From Candidatus Latescibacter anaerobius SCGC AAA252-E07 (lineage in GTDB: Bacteria > Latescibacterota > Latescibacteria > Latescibacterales > Latescibacteraceae), in contig AQSL01000140.1 in NCBI GenBank assembly GCA_000403035.1, positions 1 through 30,112 on the forward strand: DNA of 30,112 nt. The letters run 5' to 3'. The notes beneath the pieces are model-generated. The model saw nothing but the letters and a program-made list of their open reading frames with translations, was not told the origin of the DNA and searched no databases. The position numbers and the translations under genes are program-made. Below are positions 7,691-16,169 of the stretch, piece by piece (positions within the stretch are counted from its first letter, which is position 1; each line of letters opens with the position of its first letter).

Positions 7691-8611
7691 ATGTATGAAG
7701 TTACTGTTCATTCGCTGTGTAAAACATATGGTGATATTCGCGCTCTGAAAGGACTGACATTTACGGTCGAAAAGTCATCGATGTACGGTTTGATTGGTCC
7801 GGATGGCGCCGGGAAAACGACATTCATGCGTATTGCTTCCTGCCTGCTTTTCCAGAGTTCCGGCTCTGTTGTCATAAGCGGATTCGACACGTTGAAAACC
7901 CCGTCACAGATCAAAAGAACTATCGGATATATGCCGCAGCATTTCGGGCTCTATTCCGATTTAAGTGTCGCGGAAAATCTCCGGTTCTTTGCGGACCTCT
8001 TCGGGGTAGCAAAAAAAGATCGTCAGAAAAGAATGGACCGATTGCTCCATTTTTCAAAACTTGGCCCATTTATGAAGCGACGTGCCGGGAATCTATCGGG
8101 CGGGATGAAGAAAAAGCTTGCTCTCTCCTGTACGCTTATACATACACCGGAAGTTCTGTTCCTCGACGAGCCGACAACAGGTGTTGATCCGGTATCACGC
8201 CGTGAGTTCTGGGATTTGCTTGCAGAGGTAAAAAGCAGCGGTACGACAATTATTGTATCGACTCCCTACATGGATGAAGCGGAACGCTGTGACCGTGTCG
8301 GTTTTATCATGGATGGATCACTCATATCCGAGGGAGTGCCTGAAGATTTTCCCAAACGCTTCACGAAAGAAATTCTAGCCGTTCGCGGGCATGATATTAT
8401 AAGGCGGACGAGAAAACTTGTTTTCCCAAACGTTGTCACAAATGTGAAAACATTCGGGGACAGAGTGCATCTGACGGTAGAGAGCGCCCGTCATTCCCGG
8501 TCTATTGTGCTCGATTTCCTCGATAAAAACGGTATTGTTGACTGTCGTGTCGAACCAGTAGAACCATCCATGGAGGATGTGTTCGTGGAGAGTATGTCAC
8601 ATGGAAACTGA
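7691..8611 (+). CDS. ABC exporter ATPase 1 (like the N-terminal half of YbhF)
   Basis: The 306-aa nucleotide-binding subunit has Walker A GPDGAGKTT (about 36-44), Q-loop YMPQ, a canonical signature LSGGM, Walker B VLFLDEP and D-loop GVDP. The switch (H-loop) histidine is absent: the segment reads STPYMDEAE where active ATPases have TTH. The GPDG Walker A and missing histidine match what I recall of the N-terminal half of E. coli YbhF, in which two ATPase domains are fused; here the second domain is the next gene. The 3' end overlaps that gene by 11 nt. With the HlyD, TolC and permease genes it should power export of a drug-like or lipid-like compound. Confidence 0.92.
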   Translation: MYEVTVHSLCKTYGDIRALKGLTFTVEKSSMYGLIGPDGAGKTTFMRIASCLLFQSSGSVVISGFDTLKTPSQIKRTIGYMPQHFGLYSDLSVAENLRFFADLFGVAKKDRQKRMDRLLHFSKLGPFMKRRAGNLSGGMKKKLALSCTLIHTPEVLFLDEPTTGVDPVSRREFWDLLAEVKSSGTTIIVSTPYMDEAERCDRVGFIMDGSLISEGVPEDFPKRFTKEILAVRGHDIIRRTRKLVFPNVVTNVKTFGDRVHLTVESARHSRSIVLDFLDKNGIVDCRVEPVEPSMEDVFVESMSHGN

Positions 8612-9386
8612 TTATGCGATTGAAGTAATGAAGCTCTCGAAAAAGTTCGGTGATTTTTATGCGGTCAGGGATATTTCTTTCACGATTGAACAGGGTGAGG
8701 TTTTCGGATTTCTCGGAGCAAACGGCGCAGGAAAATCAACAACCATACGTATGCTGACCGGTATACTTACGCCTACCGGCGGAACTGCTTATATTACCGG
8801 TTACGATGTTACGAAAGAACCGGAGACAGTCAGAAGGAACATTGGCTACATGTCCCAGAACTTCAGTTTGTACGAAGATCTCACGGTTGAAGAAAATCTG
8901 TCTTTTTACGGTGGATTATACGGCATGTCCGCGGAAGATACAAAGCGCGCGAAAGAAGAGCTTTATGACAGACTCGGACTTGGAGCAATCCACAGCAGGC
9001 TTACCGGTTCACTCCCACTTGGATGGAAACAGAGAGCTTCCCTTGCCTGCGCCATACAGCACAATCCCAGAATTCTTTTCCTTGATGAACCGACCGGCGG
9101 AGTCGATCCGGTGAGCCGCAGGGCGTTCTGGGATATCATATACGACCTCTCCGAACAGGGTGTAACCATTTTTGTAACAACTCATTATATGGATGAAGCG
9201 GAATACTGCGGCCGGATATCAATCATGTATGCCGGCCAAATTCATGCCATCGGAAGTCCAACGGAACTCAGAAAACAATACAATAAAAATACGGTCGAGG
9301 ATGTTTTTGTTTTACTTGTAGGGAACGATAGTGATCAAACGGTTAATAGCGCTGATAAAGAAGGAAATTCGCCATATTCTGCGTGA
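8601..9386 (+). CDS. ABC exporter ATPase 2 (like the C-terminal half of YbhF)
   Basis: The 261-aa ATPase has Walker A GANGAGKST, Q-loop YMSQ, Walker B ILFLDEP and an intact H-loop TTHYMDEAE. The signature motif is degenerate: LPLGWKQR replaces LSGGQ. I took the ATG at 8601 (METDYAIEVMKL) rather than the one at 8577, because the family alignment begins there and GGAG lies upstream; the earlier start adds only eight poor residues. It overlaps ATPase 1 by 11 nt and permease 1 by 56 nt, showing tight coupling. Its defects are complementary to those of ATPase 1, so the two probably form a heterodimer with one working ATP site. Confidence 0.92.
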   Translation: METDYAIEVMKLSKKFGDFYAVRDISFTIEQGEVFGFLGANGAGKSTTIRMLTGILTPTGGTAYITGYDVTKEPETVRRNIGYMSQNFSLYEDLTVEENLSFYGGLYGMSAEDTKRAKEELYDRLGLGAIHSRLTGSLPLGWKQRASLACAIQHNPRILFLDEPTGGVDPVSRRAFWDIIYDLSEQGVTIFVTTHYMDEAEYCGRISIMYAGQIHAIGSPTELRKQYNKNTVEDVFVLLVGNDSDQTVNSADKEGNSPYSA

Positions 9387-10437
9387 CCCCAGGACATTGA
9401 CTATTGTAATTATCATGCCGCTTATGATGGTCTTACTCTATGGTTATGCGCTTAACATGGATATACAGCATATTCCCCTGGGGATTCTTGACCATGACCG
9501 TACACCGGAGTCCCGCGCACTGATAGAAGATTTTTGTGCAACACAATACTTTGACGTTAATCGTTATCTTACAACGACCGATCAGATCGGCCATCTCTTT
9601 AAAAAAAGGATTATCAAAGGGGCGTTGATAATACCAAGAGGATTCGCACAAAAGCTTTCCACATCCCCCTCGGCCGAACTGCAGTTGATTGTGGATGGTT
9701 CTGACCCGACCATCGGTAATGCCACCGACAATTATTCAAATGCTATTGTAACCTCCGTTGCTTTGAATGACCGTGTCGCCCAAAAGATAGTGCCAGTCGA
9801 TGTCCGTCAAACGTTTCTCTACAATCCTGATTTGAAAGGCGCACATTTTATTATACCCGGTCTTGTAGCGGTCATTCTCATGATGGTGTGCGCTCTATTG
9901 ACTTCAATCACTATTACCCATGAAAAAGAAACGGGCACGATGGATGTTCTTCTTGTTTCCCCGGTTCGCCCTTTTGAAATAATTGCGGGAAAAGTCATAC
10001 CCTATATCGGGCTTTCCCTTCTGGATGCACTGTTTGTTCTGGTGTCTGCAAAAATCGTATTCGACATCCCGTTAAGGGGAGACCTGGTACTGCTTCTGGG
10101 ACTGACCATTCTTTTTATATACTGTGCCCTGGGAATCGGGCTGTTCATTTCAAGCATAGCGCCAAATCAACAGGTTGCAATGATGGCTGCGCTCGTAACC
10201 ACGATACTGCCTTCTGTCGTGCTTTCGGGATTTATTTTCCCGATTTTCAGCATGCCTGCACCGATCAGGGCTTTTACCTACCTCGTTCCGGCAAAATATT
10301 ACATAGATATTATTCGCGGTATTCTTTTGAAATCAAGTTCATTCTCCATGCTCAAGGGGCAGGCGTTATTCCTTTTCGTACTCGGCACATTGTTCATTAC
10401 CGCTGCAACTGCACGTTTTAAGACAAGGGTCAAGTAA
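9331..10437 (+). CDS. ABC-2 type permease 1 (YbhS-like)
   Basis: The 368-aa inner-membrane subunit has one N-terminal transmembrane helix (LTIVIIMPLMMVLLYGYAL), a soluble extracytoplasmic domain of about 130 residues, and five C-terminal helices. Between these helices is the EKETGTMDVLLVSPVRPFEI coupling segment seen in ABC-2 permeases. The start is GTG at 9331, preceded by AGGGA; it lies inside the end of ATPase 2. Its stop overlaps the next ATG by one base (TAATG). Paired with permease 2 it should form the membrane channel of the exporter. Confidence 0.92.
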   Translation: MIKRLIALIKKEIRHILRDPRTLTIVIIMPLMMVLLYGYALNMDIQHIPLGILDHDRTPESRALIEDFCATQYFDVNRYLTTTDQIGHLFKKRIIKGALIIPRGFAQKLSTSPSAELQLIVDGSDPTIGNATDNYSNAIVTSVALNDRVAQKIVPVDVRQTFLYNPDLKGAHFIIPGLVAVILMMVCALLTSITITHEKETGTMDVLLVSPVRPFEIIAGKVIPYIGLSLLDALFVLVSAKIVFDIPLRGDLVLLLGLTILFIYCALGIGLFISSIAPNQQVAMMAALVTTILPSVVLSGFIFPIFSMPAPIRAFTYLVPAKYYIDIIRGILLKSSSFSMLKGQALFLFVLGTLFITAATARFKTRVK

Positions 10438-11555
10438 TGAAAGCTCTTACCCATATGATTAAAAAAGAATTTATTCAACTATATCGAACGCCTTCGATGA
10501 TTGCAATAACGATTGCTGTGCCGATTATCCAGCTTCTTATTCTGGGCTTTGCGATTTCAGGAGATGTTATTCATGTACCGGCGGTAATTACTGATCTTGA
10601 CCATTCGGTTAAGAGCCGTGACCTTGTCAGCAAACTCGAAAACACCAGATATCTCGATGTCCGGTATCGGTTGAACGATATCAGGAAAGCAGAACGGCTG
10701 CTTCTCCACGGCGATGCTCTCCTTGCCGTTACTATTCCGCTTGATTTTGAAAAAGATATCATACGCGGTGAAAAACCCCAGATATATATAATGGCTGATG
10801 CTCAGAATACCAACGTAGCGCTGACCGGGTCGGGATATATCCGGAGAATAATACATTCATGGGCACATTCCGCCGGTGTAGTAAACCTTGATTATTCGGT
10901 TAAACCTGCAATAATAAATCTTAAAAGCCGGATATGGTACAATCCGGAACTAAAATCGGTTTATAATATGGTACCCGGTATATTTGTAATACTGGTTTCT
11001 GTTGTTACCGTTATGCTTACTGCGATGGCAATAGTAAAAGAGAGAGGAGAACGCGGCACCCTTGAACAGTTAATGGTTACTCCGATTACACGTCACGAGC
11101 TTATACTCGGGAAAACCGTACCGTTCGCAATTCTCGGATTACTTGAATTGACTATAGCCCTTACCGTTGCCAAGCTCGTATACAATATTCCTATAGCGGG
11201 TTCGCTTACACTTTTCTACGGTATAAGCGTCATTTTCCTGTTCTGCACTCTGGGATTCGGGATTTTCATCTCGACAATAACTACCACGCAGCAGCAGGCG
11301 CTTTTCACCGCATGGTTTGTCCTGATATTCTGTGTTATTATGAGCGGATTTATTCTCCCTCTCGATAATATGCCTGCGTCCGTATATTATCTGTCATATT
11401 TAAATCCATTGCGGCATTATCTAACTGTCGTACGTGAGCTTTTTCTCAAGGGTTCCGGGCTTCATGAACTCTGGCCCCAGATTGCAGCGCTCGTTATCAC
11501 CGCGCTTATAGTTCTCACTGCTGCAATTGTAAGATTCCATAAGAGGTTGGGATAA
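10437..11555 (+). CDS. ABC-2 type permease 2 (YbhR-like)
   Basis: The 372-aa protein has the same layout as permease 1: an N-terminal helix (MIAITIAVPIIQLLILGFAI), an extracytoplasmic domain, then five helices with the coupling segment KERGERGTLEQLMVTPI. The two are clearly related but distinct, as expected for a heterodimeric YbhR/YbhS channel. Start and previous stop share one base, so it is co-translated. It is the last gene of the efflux operon; a 96-bp gap follows, holding a palindrome that resembles the tetR operator. Confidence 0.92.
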   Translation: MKALTHMIKKEFIQLYRTPSMIAITIAVPIIQLLILGFAISGDVIHVPAVITDLDHSVKSRDLVSKLENTRYLDVRYRLNDIRKAERLLLHGDALLAVTIPLDFEKDIIRGEKPQIYIMADAQNTNVALTGSGYIRRIIHSWAHSAGVVNLDYSVKPAIINLKSRIWYNPELKSVYNMVPGIFVILVSVVTVMLTAMAIVKERGERGTLEQLMVTPITRHELILGKTVPFAILGLLELTIALTVAKLVYNIPIAGSLTLFYGISVIFLFCTLGFGIFISTITTTQQQALFTAWFVLIFCVIMSGFILPLDNMPASVYYLSYLNPLRHYLTVVRELFLKGSGLHELWPQIAALVITALIVLTAAIVRFHKRLG

Positions 11556-11622
11556 TCCGAAAAATGTATTATTTTACCGGAAACGTCAAGAACCGTAAAA
11601 GTATTTCCACTTAGAATTGTTT

Positions 11623-11635
11623 AACCATTATGGTT
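11623..11635. promoter_or_regulatory. Palindrome resembling the TetR operator
   Basis: AACCAT-T-ATGGTT is a perfect two-arm palindrome. It is preceded by TT, giving TTAACCA...TGGTT, the same outer arms as the tetR operator sites. It is 17 bp before the AEC permease start. No T-run follows, so a terminator is unlikely. Confidence 0.4.
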
Positions 11636-11651
11636 CATATACGGGTTATGT

Positions 11652-12608
11652 ATGTTTTTGAAGCTGATGTTTTCTTCATTCCATGGTATCATGGAAGTTT
11701 TTGTCATAGGTATACTCGGGTATATCGTCATATCGGGATTCAAGCAGAGCTCTTCCCTTCTGGATTTTCTTACGAAGATAGTCATAAGAATATCGCTGCC
11801 ATGTCTCATTTTTTCAAATATGGTAACCAATTTCAATCCGGGTGAGATCGAGTACTGGTGGATATTCCCGCTGCTTGCTGTTGCGGTCAACATCGCAGGA
11901 GCGCTCCTTGCCGGCGGCTATGTGCTTATCGACCGTACGGTTCAATACCGCGGCGAATTCATGGCCCTTGTCGCTTTCCAAAACGGTATTTTCCTTCCGC
12001 TGGCTTTTGCGCCGGTTCTCTTCGGCCACGACAGTCTGCCTCTCTTTCTCAATCTTCTGTTTCTTTATAATCTTCTTTCGATTCCGACTTTTTTTACCCT
12101 GGCAGTGTGGATGATGAACTCAACTGCAGGCATAGGGTTCAGAGTTAAAGATTTTTTCAGCCCGCCGATTGTCGTTACCGTTTTCAGTTTTATTCTGGTA
12201 TTAACAGGATGGTCAACTACCGTTCCCGATTGGATTTTAAGGCCGGTTGGAACATTGGGTGCCCTTACGACGCCGCTTTCAATGCTTTTTGTCGGCGGAA
12301 TAATCGTGACCAATCTTCCAAAAGCAAAACCGGATGACTGGAAGGAGCCGCTCAAAATTACCGGGCTTAAAAGTTTTCTTTTGCCTTTCATCGCTGCTTT
12401 AATCGCTTTTGTTTTCAGGCCTCCGCAGTATATAGCGCTCTTTATGATTATGCAGTCGGTAATGCCTTCCGCTTTACTTACAGCGCTTATCGCCCCTGAT
12501 GAAGGAATCAATCGGAAAACAATAGCGGGAGCGATTATGCTTACATACGGTGTAAGCATCGTTACCATACCGCTCTTTATGGGGATTTATGGTTTGCTGT
12601 ACGGTTAA
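11652..12608 (+). CDS. AEC-family (auxin efflux carrier-type) permease
   Basis: The 318-aa inner-membrane protein has about ten hydrophobic spans in two halves. The proline/glycine-rich crossings are typical of the AEC (Mem_trans) family, such as ISLPCLIFSNMV in the first half and QSVMPSALLTALIAPDEG in the second. Bacterial members move organic anions such as malate or malonate, or amino acids; the substrate here is unknown. An internal ATG at 11691 (MEVFVIGILGYIV) matches the usual family start and could be the true one; neither has a strong Shine-Dalgarno. It follows the efflux operon on the same strand and may share its repressor through the palindrome at 11623. Confidence 0.85.
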   Translation: MFLKLMFSSFHGIMEVFVIGILGYIVISGFKQSSSLLDFLTKIVIRISLPCLIFSNMVTNFNPGEIEYWWIFPLLAVAVNIAGALLAGGYVLIDRTVQYRGEFMALVAFQNGIFLPLAFAPVLFGHDSLPLFLNLLFLYNLLSIPTFFTLAVWMMNSTAGIGFRVKDFFSPPIVVTVFSFILVLTGWSTTVPDWILRPVGTLGALTTPLSMLFVGGIIVTNLPKAKPDDWKEPLKITGLKSFLLPFIAALIAFVFRPPQYIALFMIMQSVMPSALLTALIAPDEGINRKTIAGAIMLTYGVSIVTIPLFMGIYGLLYG

Positions 12609-12746
12609 AAGTCTCTATAACCAAAACAGCAAGACTCAAAATTATCATTAAACTTTTTTATATAATTCTGATAATGGAATCATATGGTTTATTATTGACG
12701 ATTTTTTACCTGTAACCGCACTATTAGGGAGAATGAGAGAGGAATC

Positions 12747-13613
12747 ATGGGAAAAAGATCGGTTTCAATAACTGTCCTGGTAGAAAATACTGCCACAATG
12801 AGCGGGCTGAAAGGTGAACACGGCCTCTCAATATGGATAGAAACCCAACACGGCACCATACTCTGGGATACCGGCCAGAGTGGATTACTCAGGGAAAATG
12901 CGGATTTGCTCGGCATCCCGGTACATAAAGCAGAGCATATTGTTATCAGTCATGGGCATTACGACCATACGGGCGGTGTGCTCGAAGTCTTGCGTGATGC
13001 TCCGGAAAGCAAGGTATATGCCCATCCCGGAATATTTACCAATCGATTCACGCCGGACGAAATCACTCCGGAAAAAGCGAGATACATCGGTAACCGGTTT
13101 GACAGAAAAGAACTGGAAAAATCATGTGGAATGCTTGAGCTTTCCTCCAGCCCGACAGAGATCGTGCCGGGAGTTTTCATGACCGGAGAAATCCCGCGAA
13201 GAACAGATTACGAGGATGTAGGCGGCGATTTTTTTCTTGATGAGAAATGTACGATTCCGGATACTATTCCTGATGATCAGTCCCTTGTGATTGAAACTGA
13301 TGAGGGGCTTATTGTCGTGCTCGGCTGCTGTCATGCAGGGTTGATAAACACTCTCAACATGATATCAGAACACTGGCGGACAAAACAATTTTTACTTATT
13401 GCAGGCGGAATGCACCTGATTCATGCATCGAAAGAACGGTTGATAAAAACAGTTGAAGCGCTGGACGATTTTTCTCTTGGCATGTTATCCCCCGGGCACT
13501 GTACGGGATGGAGTTCACAATGCTATCTCGGCAGCGCTTTTCCCGATAGTATCAACCCGCTTCATGTGGGATGGACATGGACAAGAATAGAGAAAATCTC
13601 TATGAAGAATTAA
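12747..13613 (+). CDS. MBL-fold metallohydrolase (COG1237 type)
   Basis: The 288-aa protein has the metallo-beta-lactamase metal motif HGHYDH (His69, His71, Asp73, His74). Further ligands are likely at His196 (LGCCHAG) and His251 (SPGHCTG), and the DTG motif is at 41-43. The layout matches COG1237 proteins, often annotated by similarity to the archaeal enzyme MptE-like 7,8-dihydropterin-6-yl-methyl-aminobenzene ribofuranosyl 5'-phosphate synthase. In bacteria without methanopterin that label is doubtful, and the substrate is best left open. A strong AGAGAGGAATC Shine-Dalgarno fixes the start. It stands alone; repeat copy D begins a few bases after the stop. Confidence 0.85.
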   Translation: MGKRSVSITVLVENTATMSGLKGEHGLSIWIETQHGTILWDTGQSGLLRENADLLGIPVHKAEHIVISHGHYDHTGGVLEVLRDAPESKVYAHPGIFTNRFTPDEITPEKARYIGNRFDRKELEKSCGMLELSSSPTEIVPGVFMTGEIPRRTDYEDVGGDFFLDEKCTIPDTIPDDQSLVIETDEGLIVVLGCCHAGLINTLNMISEHWRTKQFLLIAGGMHLIHASKERLIKTVEALDDFSLGMLSPGHCTGWSSQCYLGSAFPDSINPLHVGWTWTRIEKISMKN

Positions 13614-13620
13614 AAGCGTT

Positions 13621-13754
13621 GTGAAAAACTATAAGGTTTATGATGTAAGCTGTCAAGGGTCAGCGCGAAGCGTTGATTTACAAGCCCTTGACAGCAACAA
13701 ACGATATATATTTCATTACAGGGTGTGTGAAAAAGTACTTTTTCACCGCCCTCT
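13621..13754 (+). repeat. Dispersed palindromic repeat, copy D (short form, best preserved core)
   Basis: The core is an 11-bp perfect stem, GCTGTCAAGGG against CCCTTGACAGC, enclosing a second hairpin CAGCGC-gaa-GCGTTG. The left end is GTGAAAAACTATAAGGTTTA. The right end is the terminal hairpin GTGAAAAAGTACTTTTTCAC followed by CGCCCTC. It begins seven bases after the MBL stop codon and could act as a terminator, though terminator function is not shown. Confidence 0.9.
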
Positions 13755-13782
13755 TAAGAATGTATAGGAGCATCCATTCTTA
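13755..13782. other. Small inverted repeat after copy D
   Basis: TAAGAATG and CATTCTTA form a perfect 8-bp stem around a 12-nt loop. No T-run follows on either side, so it is not a clear terminator. It lies in the gap between the convergent MBL gene and the ATPase gene. Confidence 0.4.
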
Positions 13783-13899
13783 CGGTCAATATCAGATACT
13801 CGCGTCTTAGAATTGTGGCAACGAATATGCACCAGTCAAAAAGGGTTTAAGGAATTTCTGATTTGGAATTTTGTTGTTATCTATCGCAGACCGTAATTC

Positions 13900-15591
13900 T
13901 CATTTAACTTTCAGATTCTTCATCCTGTTAATAGCGGCAGCCAGTTCGTAAGCACGGAATGATGCAAGGTCGCCCATATAACGATTCGACAATGTATCCA
14001 GTCCTACATTTTCTATACGTTCCATAACTTTATCCACGGCTTCCTTGAGGGTCTTTGAACCTTCCATAAGCCTGTGAACCAGAGTAATACCACGTCCGAT
14101 ACCCCTTGACTGCGACTGATTGACAATCTGTGTCACTTTCGATACATCTATAAGCTCGTCGCCATACTGTACATATCTTTTACCATGAAGTTTCGTGGGA
14201 GGTGTCTTATCAGTTTTTAAAGGCTCAAGGTAAGAGACTAAAGGACACCGCATAGCAGGAGGTAACTGAACCGTGTTTTTCCAAATCCTTCCGGAAGGAT
14301 TTTCCCGTGCAATTCGCTGTGCCTCACCGGTAACAGCATAAGTCCTGAAATTTCTCATGGCAATAACCGTATCTGCAATGTCGAAAAAATCGCCTGTTCC
14401 TCCCACAATTATGGAGGATATTCCGTGTTTATCTTTCAGCATCGGTAAAAAATCGACAAGCGGTGTCAGAATTTCTTCTTCTTCAGGGATAAGCGTCTGA
14501 ATACGGGCGTCTCCTCCCATGAAACCGGAAACGGTCGTTTCATCGTCAAAAAGCATCAGGGAAGTTCCAATTTCAAGGGCTTCCATGATGTTTGCAGCAA
14601 ACGAGGCAGCGGGAAAAGCAGATTTGACTGACAGATGCCTCGTGTTAATTTTTTCTGATATATGTTTGATAAGGGGGGAAATATCAACATTTTCAACCTT
14701 GCGTCCCTCCTCAACACGAATCCCGACAGCATCGGGAGCAGTGACCGCCAGTTCTCTGCCGTCACCATATATGTGATTGTAAACACCGAGTTCAATAGCT
14801 CTCAACAGGGTTGATTTTCCCTGTGAACATCCGCCGGTTACGAGAGTGATTCCAGCAGGGATACCCATTCCGCGAACCTTTCCCCTGTTCGGCAGTTCAA
14901 AAATAACCGCAAGTTCTTCGGGAGATGTAAACGGAATAATTTCTTTCAAATCCGCAGAGAACGGTTTTGTAATAATACTCCCGTCGGCGATAAATGCCAC
15001 AAGCCCTTTTTCAGAAAGCGTATTTCTGATAAAATCCGCATCTTCATTCGTTTTAATCCATTCAGTGAGTTTCTCGCCATCCAAATGTTCAAACATCAGG
15101 CATTCGCGAACTATTGCGGGTATTCTCTTAAGAAAAAGTTCCACTGCGGTCTGACAGTGTACTTTCCATTTTTGTACCGGTAGTTCAACAATAAATCTCA
15201 CCTCAATGGAATCCTTTCCGACAACTACGGCGCTTATTTCCAGCAGTTCCTGTCCCGGCCTGTCGATACTGAACTTCCCCCCTTTTACTCCGGGCACCGA
15301 AATCGAATAACGATCTGTCTTTTCAGCAAACCGGCGGGCAATAAAATCACGTGCTGCCAGTTCACGGCTTTTGGGAGTGAAAATATCTCCGGCGAATTTT
15401 GCATTGTCGAGAGGCACCGAAGCCCGTATTCTGGTGGGACGTATACCCGGTTTTTCAGGCACATATTCAACTATTAACGTAAAATCATCATAATCATACG
15501 ATCCCGTGATCTTCTTGTATGCGATTTCGTCCTGTTCATCCATTTCCACAAGAATTTTACGAAGATCCTCTTGTCCATATTTTTTTTTCAT
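13900..15591 (-). CDS. ATPase of the ABC class, COG3044/PF09818 type, divergent
   Basis: The 563-aa soluble protein has an N-terminal domain (to about residue 235) followed by an ABC-like P-loop domain. Walker A is GGCSQGKSTL (253-262). NHIYGDGRE follows, matching a conserved stretch of the family. Walker B is LMLFDDET (345-352), then GFMGGDARIQ, and a later IIVGGTGDFFDIADTVIAM segment. As I recall the family, the Walker A usually reads like GGGYHGKSTL and the Walker B like LLIDEDTSATNFM, so this member is altered at both. The bacterial function is not established. ATTGAACAAATT precedes the ATG with AGGA further upstream. A weak promoter-like pair (TTGCAG, 18 bp, TATATT) lies at 15672-15701. 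The gene stands alone between repeats D and E. Confidence 0.85.
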   Translation of the reverse strand: MKKKYGQEDLRKILVEMDEQDEIAYKKITGSYDYDDFTLIVEYVPEKPGIRPTRIRASVPLDNAKFAGDIFTPKSRELAARDFIARRFAEKTDRYSISVPGVKGGKFSIDRPGQELLEISAVVVGKDSIEVRFIVELPVQKWKVHCQTAVELFLKRIPAIVRECLMFEHLDGEKLTEWIKTNEDADFIRNTLSEKGLVAFIADGSIITKPFSADLKEIIPFTSPEELAVIFELPNRGKVRGMGIPAGITLVTGGCSQGKSTLLRAIELGVYNHIYGDGRELAVTAPDAVGIRVEEGRKVENVDISPLIKHISEKINTRHLSVKSAFPAASFAANIMEALEIGTSLMLFDDETTVSGFMGGDARIQTLIPEEEEILTPLVDFLPMLKDKHGISSIIVGGTGDFFDIADTVIAMRNFRTYAVTGEAQRIARENPSGRIWKNTVQLPPAMRCPLVSYLEPLKTDKTPPTKLHGKRYVQYGDELIDVSKVTQIVNQSQSRGIGRGITLVHRLMEGSKTLKEAVDKVMERIENVGLDTLSNRYMGDLASFRAYELAAAINRMKNLKVK

Positions 15592-15770
15592 AATTTGTTC
15601 AATCCTCAGTAATTTTTTCCAAAGAATGTGTTGCAGGAAAATTAAAAAATATTTACGATCATCACTGGATTAATATATATCTTTTCGGTGTATAACTGCA
15701 AGGTCAAGATGATTATCTGCAAACAGTATATTAAACACTTACCCTGAAAACTATACTTTTTACACATTCT

Positions 15771-15990
15771 AAGAGGGCGGTGAAAAAGTATTTTCACGCA
15801 CCCCGGCTTGTAATATGTGACTGTGTTGCTGTCACGGGCAAGACAAGCCGGCCATACATATAACTTGTTTTTTATTATTGACTTACCCCTTGTAATATAT
15901 TCTCTTTATTCATGATAATTATACTTTATTGGCCGGCCCTTGACAGCTCATTATCACGAAGTTATGAGTTTATCACCACGCTTCTAAAAG
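15771..15990 (-). repeat. Dispersed palindromic repeat, copy E (inverted, with internal insertion)
   Basis: The outer end matches copies B and C: GAGGGCGGTGAAAAAGTA and TTTTCACGCACCCC. The inner end (CCCTTGACAGCTCATTATC, then TATCACCACGCTTCTAAAAG) also matches. Between them is about 85 bp of AT-rich DNA (about 15850-15935) flanked by GGCC motifs that no other copy has. It meets copy F head to head at about 15991. Confidence 0.8.
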
Positions 15991-16169
15991 CATGGTAAAA
16001 AACCGTATTAGTATAGGAGCATGCTGTCAAGGGTCAGCGCGAAGCGCTGTTTTACGTGCCCTCCCGTCTGGTCGACGAGACCGGCTTGTCGGGTCGAATA
16101 GATCCTTGACAGCGACGGAGTAATAGATTTCATACATGGGCGCGTGAAAAGATTTTTTCACCGCCCTCC
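15991..16169 (+). repeat. Dispersed palindromic repeat, copy F (long form)
   Basis: The copy starts CATGGTAAAAAACC, continues ATGCTGTCAAGGGTCAGCGC-gaa-GCGCTG, and carries the long-form insert with GGTCGACGAGACCGG and GTCGGGTCGAATAGATC. It closes the core with CTTGACAGCGACGGAGTAAT and ends with the terminal hairpin GTGAAAAGATTTTTTCACCGCCCTC. It is closest to copy A, with most differences in the stems. Confidence 0.88.

Noticed and set aside
12065..12568. 167-aa minus-strand open frame
   Set aside because: It lies wholly opposite the AEC permease gene, which has clear family patterns; low-complexity antisense shadow.
2968..16169. CRISPR array
   Set aside because: The repeats are 135-195 bp, in both orientations, kilobases apart, and have no regular spacers or cas genes.
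2968..16169. Insertion sequence with a transposase
   Set aside because: None of the copies encloses a transposase-like frame; the full ones are at most about 220 bp long.
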